From assembly GCF_036569345.1 (NCBI RefSeq), contig NZ_DATCQT010000134.1, positions 1 through 64,000 on the forward strand: a stretch of 64,000 nt of DNA, read 5' to 3'. The notes below the pieces were generated by a model, which was not told where the DNA came from, did not search any database, and saw nothing but the letters and a program-made list of their open reading frames with translations. Below, piece after piece: positions 38,010 to 46,732 of the stretch (positions are counted from its first letter, which is position 1; each line of letters opens with the position of its first letter). The position numbers and the translations under genes are program-made. Source of the stretch: Clostridium_AD sp036569345. GTDB lineage: Bacteria; Bacillota; Clostridia; Clostridiales; Clostridiaceae.

Positions 38010-41000
38010 ATGGTAGTAATTAAGACTCATAGAATAAAACTATTTATTTTACTATCAATAACTTTAATTGTGTTTGTTACAATAATTAAAGGAAGTAGTG
38101 AAATTAGCCACACAAAAAAGAAAATACCCATAGCAGAAAAGGGGGTATTAGATTTAAGAAATTGGGATTTTAAAAAGGATGGTATGATTAAACTTAATGG
38201 TGGATGGGAGTTTTATGATAATAAATTGCTTTTACCTCAAAATTTTGCGAATACTCCTTTGGGAACTAGTAGTTATAGACATCTACCGGATGTTTTAAAG
38301 CAACAGGAATATTGTACATATAGATTGAAGCTGCTTATGAATAATAAGGAGGAGCTTTATTCAGTAAAGATAGGTTTTATCCAAAGTGCGTATGAACTTT
38401 GGGCTGACGATAAATTAATAAACTCTGTAGGACAAGTTGGCAAAACTAAAAATGAAATGATTCCGCAAAAGGACCCAACTATAGACTCTTTTTATGTGAA
38501 AAATGGTGAAATCTATTTAGTCCTTAGAGTTAGTAATTTTTATAATAAATATGGACATATAGATACGTTAGTACTTGGAAATTCAGAAAAGATTACAACT
38601 ATAAGAGAGAATAAATTAGCACTGAGTTTATTTATTTTTGGATGTACCATTATGGCTGCTATATTCAGCTTTGGAGTATTTGTTAATAGAAGAAAAGACA
38701 AGGGTCAATTATATTTTGCAATTGTTTGCGTAATAATTGCCATTAGGACATTATTTATTGGTAAAGGATTTCTAACCCCACTATTACCTGACCTTAATTA
38801 TACTTTAGCTGCAAAATTAAAACTTTGGACATTTTATGCATACATTCCATTCATTATGTTGTTTATAGATAATTCTTACAAAAAAATTATGTCACGTAAA
38901 TTAGTGAAAATATCTAATTATTTAGCTTTGGTATTTACCTTGATTGTAATTTTCATTCCAGTTCAGTATTATTTATACTATATAGCACCTTTTGAAGCAT
39001 TAGCTTTAACATTGATATTTTATATGATGTATACAATTTCTGAAAAATATATACAGAGGCAACAAACTGATTTTATAGTTGTGGTAGGGCTGTTTGCATT
39101 ATTTATCACAAGAATTAACGATATCTTGTATGAATACAGTATCATATTTACGGATTCATTTGCATCACAAGGTATATTATTATTTATTATTGTGAATTAT
39201 TATGTTTTAGCAAAAAGGCAAGCTAATGAACTTTCAAGAGTTGAGAATAATAGTGCTAAACTTAGATCTTTAAATGACTTAAAAGATGATTTTCTTGCTG
39301 TAACTTCTCATGAGTTAAAGACTCCATTAAATGGGATTATTGGATTAACTGAAGGAATAGTAAATAATAAATATGCTAATATAGATACAGAGCTCAGGGA
39401 GGAACTGTTTTTGGTGAATTCTAGTGCTAAAAGATTATCTAACTTGGTTAATGATATGATGATATTCTCTAAGCTTAAAAATAATCAAATTGTTTTGCAT
39501 ACCAAATCTATTAATATAAGCAATGTGGTAGATATGGTAATAAAATTTAGTGAAATATCAATAAACAATAAAAATGTTGTTTTTAAAAATTTTATAAACA
39601 AAGATACACCTTATGTGTTTGGAGATGAGGATAGAATTCAGCAAATTTTATATAATTTATTGAGTAATTCTATAAAATTTACACATGAAGGGGAAATAAT
39701 ATTATCTTATGTCGTAAAAAAACCTTTTGTTGAAATTTGTGTTGCAGACACCGGAATAGGAATTCCAGAGCATGAAATTCATAAAATTTTTAATAGATAT
39801 GAGCAGGTGGATGGAATTTCAGAGAAATATGGTGGTACTGGGGTAGGGCTTTATGTAACTAAAGAGCTTATTCAAATACAGGGTGGTACCATTAAGGTTT
39901 CTTCGGTTATAGGGGGTGGGAGTAAATTTATTTTTACTCTTCCATTATGCACTGAGGAAGAGCTAAAGAGTAATCTTCATGAAAATCTCTATAATAAAGA
40001 TAATGAAGAGACCGCAGAAATGCTAGCAACATATTCAAAACATCTAGAGATAAAACCTAACGTAGTAAGTGTATCTATGGAGAATGTTAGAAAAATTATT
40101 AATGAAAATATAGATTCAAGTAGTAAAGATAAGTACAAGATTTTAATAGTTGATGATGAGTATGTAAATCTTAAGGTATTAAAGAATTATCTATCAAATG
40201 GAACTTTTGAAATCTTAGAAGCATCATCAGGCACTGACGCATTGAGAGTAATCGATGAAAATGTAGATTTAGATTTGGTAATTCTTGATTTGATGATGCC
40301 TGATATTTCAGGGAATGATGTGTGTGTGATTATTAGGGAAAAACAATCCATTTTTGAACTTCCAGTGTTAATTATGACTGCAGATAGTAGCGTAGAACAT
40401 TTAGTTTTGGCATTTGAGTGTGGTGCAAATGATTATTTAAATAAACCTTTTAATATGCATGAACTGCTCTGTAGAATAAATACTTTGATAACATTAAAGC
40501 ACTCAGTAAAAAAAGCCCTATCATTAGTACATGAGCTTGGAATAGCTAAAAATCAAGTTGAAACTCTTAGCGTGCAAAATGCAGAAGCCACTAGGCGGGT
40601 AGAAGAGCTTATAGCATATGACAAGGTGAAAACGGATTTTTTAACTAATATGTCACATGAACTTAGAACTCCTCTAAATGTAATTTGTAGTACAGTACAG
40701 TTGTTAAAATCCTTGGACGGATCAAAAAAATTAGGTGAAGAAAAAATTAAATATTATATTAATATAATGAATCAAAATTCTCTAAGGTTACTTAGACTTA
40801 TTAATAACATAATAGATACAACTAAAATTGATGCAGATTATATAAGCCTTAATCTTAAAAATGGCGATATAGTATATGTTGTTGAAGAAATATCGCAATC
40901 TGTAGCTGAGTATATAAAAAGTCATGGTATAACCCTTATATTTGATACTGATGTAGAGGAAAAAATAATTGCATTTGATGAAGAAAAAATTGAAAGAATT

Positions 41001-41414
41001 ATGTTGAATTTATTATCCAATGCAGTTAAATTTACTAAGAGAAATGGAAGCATTCTAGTTAATATTTCTGATGATGTAGGGTTTATTGAAATATCTATAA
41101 AAGACACAGGTATAGGAATTCCAAAAGGTAAGTTAGATTTTATTTTTGAACGTTTTGCACAAATTGATAAATCTACATCAAGACAAAATGAGGGGAGTGG
41201 CATAGGACTCGCATTAGTAAAATCCCTTGTAGAAATGCATGGAGGTAAAATTAGTGCGTATAGTGTCGAGGGAGAAGGAAGCGAATTCATAATAACTCTA
41301 CCAGTTAAAACAGTTGATAGAGAAGAGGAGGAAAATAATCTTAATAATAAAGAGGTCTTTGAAAAAAATTATGAACAAAATCTATCAATAGAATTTTCCG
41401 ATATATATAAATAG
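38010..41414 (+). CDS. 7TMR-DISM hybrid histidine kinase with two kinase cores flanking one receiver
   Basis: The protein has 1134 residues. The N-terminus has one anchor, then an extracellular 7TMR-DISM2-like ligand domain (about 45-195), then seven helices (about 205-405). First kinase: His434 (SHELKTPLNG), with N-box NLLSNSIKF and VADTGIGIP. Receiver: Asp760 in VILDLMMPD. Second kinase: His883 (SHELRTPLN), again with N-box and DTGIGIP. The internal layout HK-REC-HK is unusual; no Hpt domain or output domain is fused and no response regulator gene is next door. The external signal is unknown, by family possibly a carbohydrate. GAAGGAG precedes the ATG. Confidence 0.88.
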   Translation: MVVIKTHRIKLFILLSITLIVFVTIIKGSSEISHTKKKIPIAEKGVLDLRNWDFKKDGMIKLNGGWEFYDNKLLLPQNFANTPLGTSSYRHLPDVLKQQEYCTYRLKLLMNNKEELYSVKIGFIQSAYELWADDKLINSVGQVGKTKNEMIPQKDPTIDSFYVKNGEIYLVLRVSNFYNKYGHIDTLVLGNSEKITTIRENKLALSLFIFGCTIMAAIFSFGVFVNRRKDKGQLYFAIVCVIIAIRTLFIGKGFLTPLLPDLNYTLAAKLKLWTFYAYIPFIMLFIDNSYKKIMSRKLVKISNYLALVFTLIVIFIPVQYYLYYIAPFEALALTLIFYMMYTISEKYIQRQQTDFIVVVGLFALFITRINDILYEYSIIFTDSFASQGILLFIIVNYYVLAKRQANELSRVENNSAKLRSLNDLKDDFLAVTSHELKTPLNGIIGLTEGIVNNKYANIDTELREELFLVNSSAKRLSNLVNDMMIFSKLKNNQIVLHTKSINISNVVDMVIKFSEISINNKNVVFKNFINKDTPYVFGDEDRIQQILYNLLSNSIKFTHEGEIILSYVVKKPFVEICVADTGIGIPEHEIHKIFNRYEQVDGISEKYGGTGVGLYVTKELIQIQGGTIKVSSVIGGGSKFIFTLPLCTEEELKSNLHENLYNKDNEETAEMLATYSKHLEIKPNVVSVSMENVRKIINENIDSSSKDKYKILIVDDEYVNLKVLKNYLSNGTFEILEASSGTDALRVIDENVDLDLVILDLMMPDISGNDVCVIIREKQSIFELPVLIMTADSSVEHLVLAFECGANDYLNKPFNMHELLCRINTLITLKHSVKKALSLVHELGIAKNQVETLSVQNAEATRRVEELIAYDKVKTDFLTNMSHELRTPLNVICSTVQLLKSLDGSKKLGEEKIKYYINIMNQNSLRLLRLINNIIDTTKIDADYISLNLKNGDIVYVVEEISQSVAEYIKSHGITLIFDTDVEEKIIAFDEEKIERIMLNLLSNAVKFTKRNGSILVNISDDVGFIEISIKDTGIGIPKGKLDFIFERFAQIDKSTSRQNEGSGIGLALVKSLVEMHGGKISAYSVEGEGSEFIITLPVKTVDREEEENNLNNKEVFEKNYEQNLSIEFSDIYK

Positions 41415-41460
41415 ATTTTATGTTTCTATAGAAATATAGTTTTATAAGGTAACTATGTGG

Positions 41461-41488
41461 GAACAATATAAATAAAACTAATTTAAGT
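41461..41488 (+). repeat. Left copy of an exact 28-base direct repeat
   Basis: Identical over all 28 bases to 49905-49932. It lies just after the hybrid kinase gene and before the Cof remnant, so the pair brackets the whole levR-PTS locus (8.4 kb). Confidence 0.8.
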
Positions 41489-41529
41489 GTCAACTGAATT
41501 TGAAAATGTCCCAAAAAGTTTTAATTATT

Positions 41530-41551
41530 AGCACCAGCAATAGCTGGTGCT
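41530..41551 (+). terminator. Hairpin AGCACCAGC/GCTGGTGCT
   Basis: A perfect nine-pair stem with four-base loop. The sequence after it is TTGTTGTTG, which is poor as a T-run. It may be a terminator of the upstream kinase gene or part of a decayed element. Confidence 0.5.
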
Positions 41552-41721
41552 TTGTTGTTGCTACTGGAAGAGTTTAAAGCAATGCAGCTTTTTATTCAAA
41601 TTTAATAGGTGTAAAGTCACCAGTAATAGCATCAAATGGGGCTATTATAAAAGAAAAGTTAACAGACAAAGTTATTTATAAAAATGAATTAGGTATTGAA
41701 AATTATAGAGGTTTGCAATAA
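41551..41721 (+). pseudogene. Fragment of a Cof-type HAD phosphatase
   Basis: The frame reads FVVATGRV, stop, then SNAAFYSNLIGVKSPVIASNGAIIKEK and on to NYRGLQ, stop. ATGR and the following PVIASNGAII are hallmark motifs of Cof/HAD-IIB sugar phosphatases. Only about 56 codons remain, with an internal stop at 41575-41577 and no N-terminal DxDGT or C-terminal half. Sugar-phosphate phosphatases are common next to PTS genes, so it may be the remnant of an ancestral locus. Confidence 0.72.
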
Positions 41722-41866
41722 AGATAAATTAAAGTTAAATTTAAATACTCATAACAGTATAATTAGCTCCAGTAGACATATATATGTTATTACAAAATAT
41801 CTATTTCTTAAATCTATGATGAATTAAAATATTGATGCTAAGAAGCTTTTTTTTTACACTTAAAAC

Positions 41867-41896
41867 TTGAATATTTATTTCAATACAGTTTATAAT
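41867..41896 (+). promoter_or_regulatory. Promoter of the split levR gene
   Basis: TTGAAT (41867-41872) and TATAAT (41891-41896) are 18 bases apart. The expected start point near 41903 falls at the first base of the tandem repeat array that follows. Confidence 0.6.
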
Positions 41897-41901
41897 AAAG
41901 G

Positions 41902-41937
41902 AAGTGTATTAAGTGTATTAAGTGTATTAAGTGTATT
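41902..41937 (+). promoter_or_regulatory. Four tandem AAGTGTATT units, candidate operator
   Basis: The nine-base unit AAGTGTATT is repeated four times without a break between the -10 box and the levR start. Closely related motifs lie before the second levR and at the PTS promoter. A regulator bound here would block transcription; autoregulation by LevR is an inference. Confidence 0.6.
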
Positions 41938-41956
41938 AATCTTTGGGAGTGATAAT

Positions 41957-43396
41957 TTGAAGAGAAGCGAAAAAATCTATGAGTATATTGCTGAAAAAAC
42001 AGATAAATTTAATCGTGAAAACTTAGTGGAAAAAATCGGTTTTAGCGCAGCTGAAATATCTCAGAGTTTAGATATTTTAAGAAATAACGTAAGTATGGAA
42101 TTAAATGAATTGCTTAGACAGGATAGAATAATAAAAATAAAATCTAGACCTGTGTTATACGTTGATAATGCTTGTTTAGAAAGAATTTTGAATAAAAAGT
42201 TGCCAGTTGGGCCAATAGAAGTAAAAAATTTAAATGAGTTTTTCTTGGAAAAAAATGAAACTAGCCAGGAAGAATGTCCTTTTGATAAACTTATTGGAGC
42301 ACAAACTAGTCTTAAAAATCAAATTGAACAGGCAAAAGCTGCAATACTTTATCCTCCAAATGGTTTGCACACATTAATTGTTGGTCAAACAGGAGTTGGT
42401 AAAACCTTGTTTGCAAATATGATGTACAAGCAAGCAAAGTATTGGAAAAAATTAGATGAAAACTCACCATTTATAGTATTTAATTGTGCTGATTATTATA
42501 ATAATCCTCAACTTTTAACCTCACAACTGTTTGGACATATTAAAGGAGCATACACCGGTGCTGATAGCGAAAAGGCTGGAATTGTTGAAAAAGCAGATAC
42601 CGGTATATTATTTCTAGATGAAATACACAGATTACCACCAGAAGGACAGGAAATGTTGTTTTATTTTATGGATACAGGTATGTTTAATAGATTAGGAGAG
42701 ACAGAGAGAAACAGAAAATCTTGCGTTTTAATAATTGGAGCCACTACGGAGGAGCCCAATTCATCACTACTAAAGACATTTGTAAGAAGAATACCAATAA
42801 TTATAACTATTCCTAACTTTGATAAAAGGACAGCCAGTGATAAAGTTGATTTTATCAAATTTTTATTAGCCAATGAGGCACATAGAGTAAACAAAGTAAT
42901 AAAAATTGAAGATGAAGCAGTAAAGGCAATTATTGGAAGCACATCTTATGGAAATATTGGTCAGATGAAATCAAATATTCAACTTATTTGCGCTAAGGGT
43001 TTTTTAAATAGTATCAATAATAAGGATTTTATAGAAATAGATTTTAATTCGTTGCCTTCAGAAATTAAAAGCGGATTATTTTATCTAAGTGGCAAACGTA
43101 AAGAAATGGAAGAAATATCTGGCTATTTAGATTCGCAACTAATAGTTACTTCAGAAGGTCACAGTGTATTAATTGAAAAAGATCCTTATGATCCACCTTT
43201 TAATTTATACAAAATAATAGAAGATAAGGCAGCAATTTTGAAAAAAGGAGGTGCAGATGAGGAGTATATAAACAATTTTATTACAACTGATATCAATGTG
43301 CATATTAAATCCTTTTATAACAAGGTTAAAAATGATGAGGATGGTAGAAGTAAAATATTAAAAATAGTAGATGAAGATATTCTTAAATTTTCATAA
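41957..43396 (+). CDS. levR: LevR-type sigma-54 activator, N-terminal part (gene interrupted)
   Basis: The frame encodes 479 residues starting at TTG (41957), with GGGAG seven bases before it. The paralogue at 62008 begins MKRIEKIYSYM and aligns with LKRSEKIYEYI here. An N-terminal HTH-like region (about 1-80) precedes an AAA+ sigma-54 activator: Walker A G143QTGVGKT, GAYTGA at 197-202 (sigma-54 contact loop, usual GAFTGA) and LFLDEIHRL. The frame ends at TAA (43394-43396), exactly codon 480, where the paralogue has Glu480. The PRD and EIIA regulatory part continues in the same frame downstream. The truncated protein may still activate, but without PTS control. Confidence 0.85.
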   Translation: MKRSEKIYEYIAEKTDKFNRENLVEKIGFSAAEISQSLDILRNNVSMELNELLRQDRIIKIKSRPVLYVDNACLERILNKKLPVGPIEVKNLNEFFLEKNETSQEECPFDKLIGAQTSLKNQIEQAKAAILYPPNGLHTLIVGQTGVGKTLFANMMYKQAKYWKKLDENSPFIVFNCADYYNNPQLLTSQLFGHIKGAYTGADSEKAGIVEKADTGILFLDEIHRLPPEGQEMLFYFMDTGMFNRLGETERNRKSCVLIIGATTEEPNSSLLKTFVRRIPIIITIPNFDKRTASDKVDFIKFLLANEAHRVNKVIKIEDEAVKAIIGSTSYGNIGQMKSNIQLICAKGFLNSINNKDFIEIDFNSLPSEIKSGLFYLSGKRKEMEEISGYLDSQLIVTSEGHSVLIEKDPYDPPFNLYKIIEDKAAILKKGGADEEYINNFITTDINVHIKSFYNKVKNDEDGRSKILKIVDEDILKFS

Positions 43397-43402
43397 GAAA
43401 TA

Positions 43403-44752
43403 ATGGACATGATTGAAAAAAAGCTTGATAAAACACTAACTGATAGATTTTTATATGCATTAAGTCTACATTTAAGTTCATTTTTAAACAGATTAAGTAA
43501 TCATCAAAATCTTAAGTATAAAAATATAGAAGGTATAATAGATGATAAACGCACAGAATTAAATATTGCAGTAGACGTAAAGGGAATGGTTGAAAAAAAA
43601 TATAATGTGGTTGTTCCAAAGATTGAAGTTATATATCTTACATTGTTAATCAGTTCTATTACGGAGGAACAAACAAATCAGCATGTGGCAATAATTGTAG
43701 CGGCACATGGAAGCAGCACAGCAAGTAGTATGGTTAATGTGGCAAAGCAGCTTCTAGGGGAGGGTGTAATCGAAGCAATAGATATGCCATTAGAAGTTAG
43801 TCCCAATCAAACTTTAGATGAAATTATTGAAAAGGTTAGGGGAATAGACATGGGTAAGGGGGTTCTATTGCTTGTGGATATGGGTTCACTTGTTAACTTT
43901 GAGTCTATAATAATGGAAAAAACAGATATAAAGGTTAAGACACTAGATATGGTTACCACCTCATTAGTATTAGAAGCCATAAGGAAAGCAACTATTTTAA
44001 ATATGAATTTAGATGCCTTATATAATTCTCTAAAGCAATTTAGAGGATATTCAAAGATTGAGGAAGAAGAGAAAGTTATTAATGAAGACGATGCAAATAA
44101 GAAAAAGGCAATAATAACAATATGCTCCACAGGTGAGGGGACTGCAGTAAAGCTAAAAGAACTTGTGGAGAACATTGTTAGAAGTACAGATGAAAAAGAA
44201 ATTGAAATTTTACCAATAAGTATAAAAGACATAAAAAGGGAAATAATAAAAATAAAAAATAACTATAGTATTATAGCTTCTGTTGGTATTTTAAATCCTA
44301 AAATTGAAGCGACCTTTATCTCCCTTGAAGAGTTAATTAGTGGTAATGGTGAAAATATTTTAATGAGTATAATACAGAGAAAAAACTTTAAAATTGAAAA
44401 AGGCCATGAAAATACAGTAGTTAAGGATTTATGCAAAGACAGTTTAAATCAATTTTTAACTTATTTAAATCCTTCTAAAATAATAAGTTTATTGTATCAA
44501 TTTGTAAATATTTTAGAAGAAAACACAAAAATAAGCTTTAACAATGCAACCAAAATAAGAATAATGGTGCATGTAGGTTGTGCACTAGAGAGAATGATAA
44601 TAAAGGATGGGTTAAAGTACAAGAGGGAAAAAGCTAAGCTAAATTCACACTTGGTAGAGATTATTACAGAGGCAAATAAAGTATTTAAAAACGCAATAAA
44701 CATAAGTTTAACTGAAGATGAAATATTGTTTTTAGCAGAAATGATAGAATAG
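43403..44752 (+). CDS. levR: LevR C-terminal part: PRD, EIIA-Man, PRD (gene interrupted)
   Basis: The frame continues after the stop for 449 residues from ATG 43403. It holds a PRD domain (about 10-85, FLYALSLHLSSFL with a phosphorylatable His), an EIIA-Man-like domain (about 95-230, AIIVAAHGSS with His), an EIIB-Gat-like stretch (about 235-330, IITICSTGEG with Cys) and a second PRD (about 345-445, RIMVHVGCALERMI). These parts let the PTS switch LevR by phosphorylation. No good ribosome binding site precedes the ATG, so expression depends on reinitiation or readthrough. The upstream half is the activator at 41957. Confidence 0.8.
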   Translation: MDMIEKKLDKTLTDRFLYALSLHLSSFLNRLSNHQNLKYKNIEGIIDDKRTELNIAVDVKGMVEKKYNVVVPKIEVIYLTLLISSITEEQTNQHVAIIVAAHGSSTASSMVNVAKQLLGEGVIEAIDMPLEVSPNQTLDEIIEKVRGIDMGKGVLLLVDMGSLVNFESIIMEKTDIKVKTLDMVTTSLVLEAIRKATILNMNLDALYNSLKQFRGYSKIEEEEKVINEDDANKKKAIITICSTGEGTAVKLKELVENIVRSTDEKEIEILPISIKDIKREIIKIKNNYSIIASVGILNPKIEATFISLEELISGNGENILMSIIQRKNFKIEKGHENTVVKDLCKDSLNQFLTYLNPSKIISLLYQFVNILEENTKISFNNATKIRIMVHVGCALERMIIKDGLKYKREKAKLNSHLVEIITEANKVFKNAINISLTEDEILFLAEMIE

Positions 44753-44764
44753 AAGATAATATAC

Positions 44765-44842
44765 TGATACACTTCTTTTTTGAAACACTTTTTATCAGCG
44801 AAAAATTAAAATTAGTATTGAAACTATAGAATAAGTGTATCA
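44765..44842 (+). promoter_or_regulatory. Inverted TGATACACTT/AAGTGTATCA pair, candidate activator sites
   Basis: TGATACACTT at 44765-44774 and its exact reverse complement AAGTGTATCA at 44833-44842 lie 85-163 bases upstream of the -24 element. A weaker AAACACTT sits between them. The core AAGTGTAT equals the tandem unit before levR, which is the expected arrangement of LevR enhancer sites. Confidence 0.65.
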
Positions 44843-44926
44843 ATATAAAAAAAATAAAAAAAATTTAAAATAAAAAATGGCTATTTTAAAAGATTTAACA
44901 CAAATATAAAAAACAATACACTATTT

Positions 44927-44942
44927 TGGCACGACAATTGCT
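44927..44942 (+). promoter_or_regulatory. Sigma-54 (-24/-12) promoter of the PTS operon
   Basis: TGGCACG at 44927-44933 and TTGCT at 44938-44942 keep the strict GG-N10-GC spacing (44928-44929 to 44940-44941). Expected start is near 44953, 45 bases before the EIIB gene. LevR proteins activate only such promoters. Confidence 0.9.
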
Positions 44943-44997
44943 ATATATAATAGTGTGACAACTTAGGTGAAAGTGCTGATGAGGAGAATGATTTATA

Positions 44998-45471
44998 ATG
45001 AATATAGTGTTAGCAAGAATTGATGACAGATTAATACATGGTCAAGTAGCAACAATTTGGTCAAAAGACACAAAATGTCAAAGAATAATTGTATGTAATG
45101 ATGATGTAAAAAAGGACTTAATTAGAAAGACACTTTTGGAGCAAGTTGCACCTCCAGGAATTAAATCAAGTGTTGTAGGAATTGATGAGGCAATAAGAGT
45201 TTATAAGAATCCAAAATACCAAGATGATAGAGTGCTATTTCTTTTCACTAATCCAACCGATGTTGTAAGAATGGTTGAAGGTGGAGTAGCCATAAAGAGT
45301 GTAAATATTGGTGGTATGTCATTTAAAGAAGGAAAGAAACAAATAACTAGTGTAGTATCGGTAGATGATACAGATATTGAAGCTTTCAAAAAATTAAATG
45401 AAAAAGGCATTGAACTAGAAATAAGAAAAATTTCTTCAGATTCAAAAGTAGATTTAATGTCAAAACTATAA
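44998..45471 (+). CDS. PTS mannose-family EIIB, single domain
   Basis: The protein has 157 residues. It has the EIIB-Man fold with His14 in RIDDRLIHGQV, the residue that takes phosphate from EIIA and gives it to sugar, and a C-terminal region VNIGGMSF. It is cytoplasmic. Arginine codons are AGA, as in most of the window, unlike the EIIAB gene that follows. It is the first gene after the sigma-54 promoter. Because EIIAB below contains its own EIIB domain, this protein is either a second sugar specificity or a leftover of an earlier operon. RBS GAGGAGAATG. Confidence 0.9.
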   Translation: MNIVLARIDDRLIHGQVATIWSKDTKCQRIIVCNDDVKKDLIRKTLLEQVAPPGIKSSVVGIDEAIRVYKNPKYQDDRVLFLFTNPTDVVRMVEGGVAIKSVNIGGMSFKEGKKQITSVVSVDDTDIEAFKKLNEKGIELEIRKISSDSKVDLMSKL

Positions 45472-45491
45472 GATTCACCATATTAAATTCT

Positions 45492-45647
45492 GTCAAAGCA
45501 ACTAAGATTGAATGGGTTTTACTTGTAATCGTTATGTTTGCTTGTGATGAGTTCCAAAAAAAATTGTTAAAACAAGCATCTCCACCTGGAGTGAAATCAA
45601 ATGTCATTACAATTCTTAAATTAATTGAAAAATATCATAATTACTAA
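45492..45647 (+). pseudogene. Decayed fragment of a second EIIB
   Basis: An open frame reads KATKIEWVLLVIVMFACDEFQ and then LLKQASPPGVKSNVI to a stop at 45645. The second part aligns to the LLEQVAPPGIKSSVV segment of the EIIB gene just upstream. The N-terminus with the active His and the C-terminal half are missing, and there is no start codon in place. It lies exactly at the change in codon use. Confidence 0.75.
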
Positions 45648-45718
45648 TTTTGGTTACAGGTTTTTTTAAACTTTTATATAAATTTTACTGTAACAAATAA
45701 AAAATAGGAGGTATAAAG

Positions 45719-46696
45719 ATGGTAGGAATTATTCTTGCTAGTCACGGAGAATTTGCTAAAGGCATCTTGCAATCTGGTGCGATGATTTTCGGAGAACAAG
45801 AAAACGCACAAGCTGTTACGTTGATGCCTAGTGAAGGCCCTGATGATCTTAAAGCAAAAATGAAAGACGCAATCGCATCCTTTGACAACCAAGATGAGGT
45901 TTTAATCTTAGTTGATCTTTGGGGTGGTACACCATTCAACCAAGCAAATAGTCTATTTGAAGAACACAAAGATAAATGGGCAATCGTAGCTGGTATGAAT
46001 CTACCAATGGTGATTGAAGCTTATGCTTCACGTTCTTCAATGGAATCCGCACAGGAAATTGCGGCTTATATTTTAAAAACAGCTAAAGAAGGAATTAAAG
46101 TTAAGCCTGAAGAATTAGAACCAGCAGATAATGGTAAAGCTTCTGCAACGACCGCTGGGCCATCTAATGCAGGTGCACCTGGATCATTCGAATATGTTTT
46201 AGCTCGTATTGACTCTCGTTTACTTCATGGACAAATAGCGACTGCTTGGACAAAAGATGTGCTACCTACACGAATTATTGTCGTGTCAGATGCAGTAGCC
46301 AAAGATGAGCTTCGTACGAAATTGATCACACAGGCTGCTCCTCCGGGTGTTAAAGCTCATGTTGTTCCAGTTAATCAAATGATTAAACTTGCAAAAAATG
46401 ATCAGTCTTTCGGCGGACAACGTGCATTGCTTCTTTTTGAAAATCCACAAGATGTACTTAGAGCGGTAGAAGGTGGAGTACCTTTGAAGACAATCAATAT
46501 TGGCTCTATGGCTCACTCGACCGGTAAAGTTCAACCAAACAAAGTACTTGCTTTCAATCAAGACGATATTGATACCTTCAATAAGCTTAAACAAGCTGGA
46601 CTTACTTTTGATGTTCGTAAAGTCCCAAATGATTCAAAAGGAAATATGGCCGAAATCCTTAAAAAAGCACAAGGTGAATTAAATAAACTAAAATAA
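45719..46696 (+). CDS. manX: PTS mannose-family EIIAB fusion
   Basis: The protein has 325 residues. EIIA (about 1-125) has phospho-His9 in ASHGEF and LWGGTPFN. A linker rich in Ala/Gly/Pro (about 130-155) leads to EIIB with His170 in RIDSRLLHGQI. It transfers phosphate from HPr to mannose/glucose-type sugars entering through EIIC/EIID. Arginine is mostly CGT and the gene is less AT-rich than its neighbours, as in lactic acid bacteria, which suggests transfer. AGGAGG is seven bases upstream. Confidence 0.94.
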   Translation: MVGIILASHGEFAKGILQSGAMIFGEQENAQAVTLMPSEGPDDLKAKMKDAIASFDNQDEVLILVDLWGGTPFNQANSLFEEHKDKWAIVAGMNLPMVIEAYASRSSMESAQEIAAYILKTAKEGIKVKPEELEPADNGKASATTAGPSNAGAPGSFEYVLARIDSRLLHGQIATAWTKDVLPTRIIVVSDAVAKDELRTKLITQAAPPGVKAHVVPVNQMIKLAKNDQSFGGQRALLLFENPQDVLRAVEGGVPLKTINIGSMAHSTGKVQPNKVLAFNQDDIDTFNKLKQAGLTFDVRKVPNDSKGNMAEILKKAQGELNKLK

Positions 46697-46732
46697 TCTA
46701 AAAATTTAAATGAAAAAGGAGGATTAATAATC

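Noticed and set aside
41867..41956. N-terminal extension of levR through the tandem repeat
   Set aside because: It would encode a repeated SVL segment and overlap the promoter and the nine-base repeats. The paralogue starts where TTG 41957 aligns.
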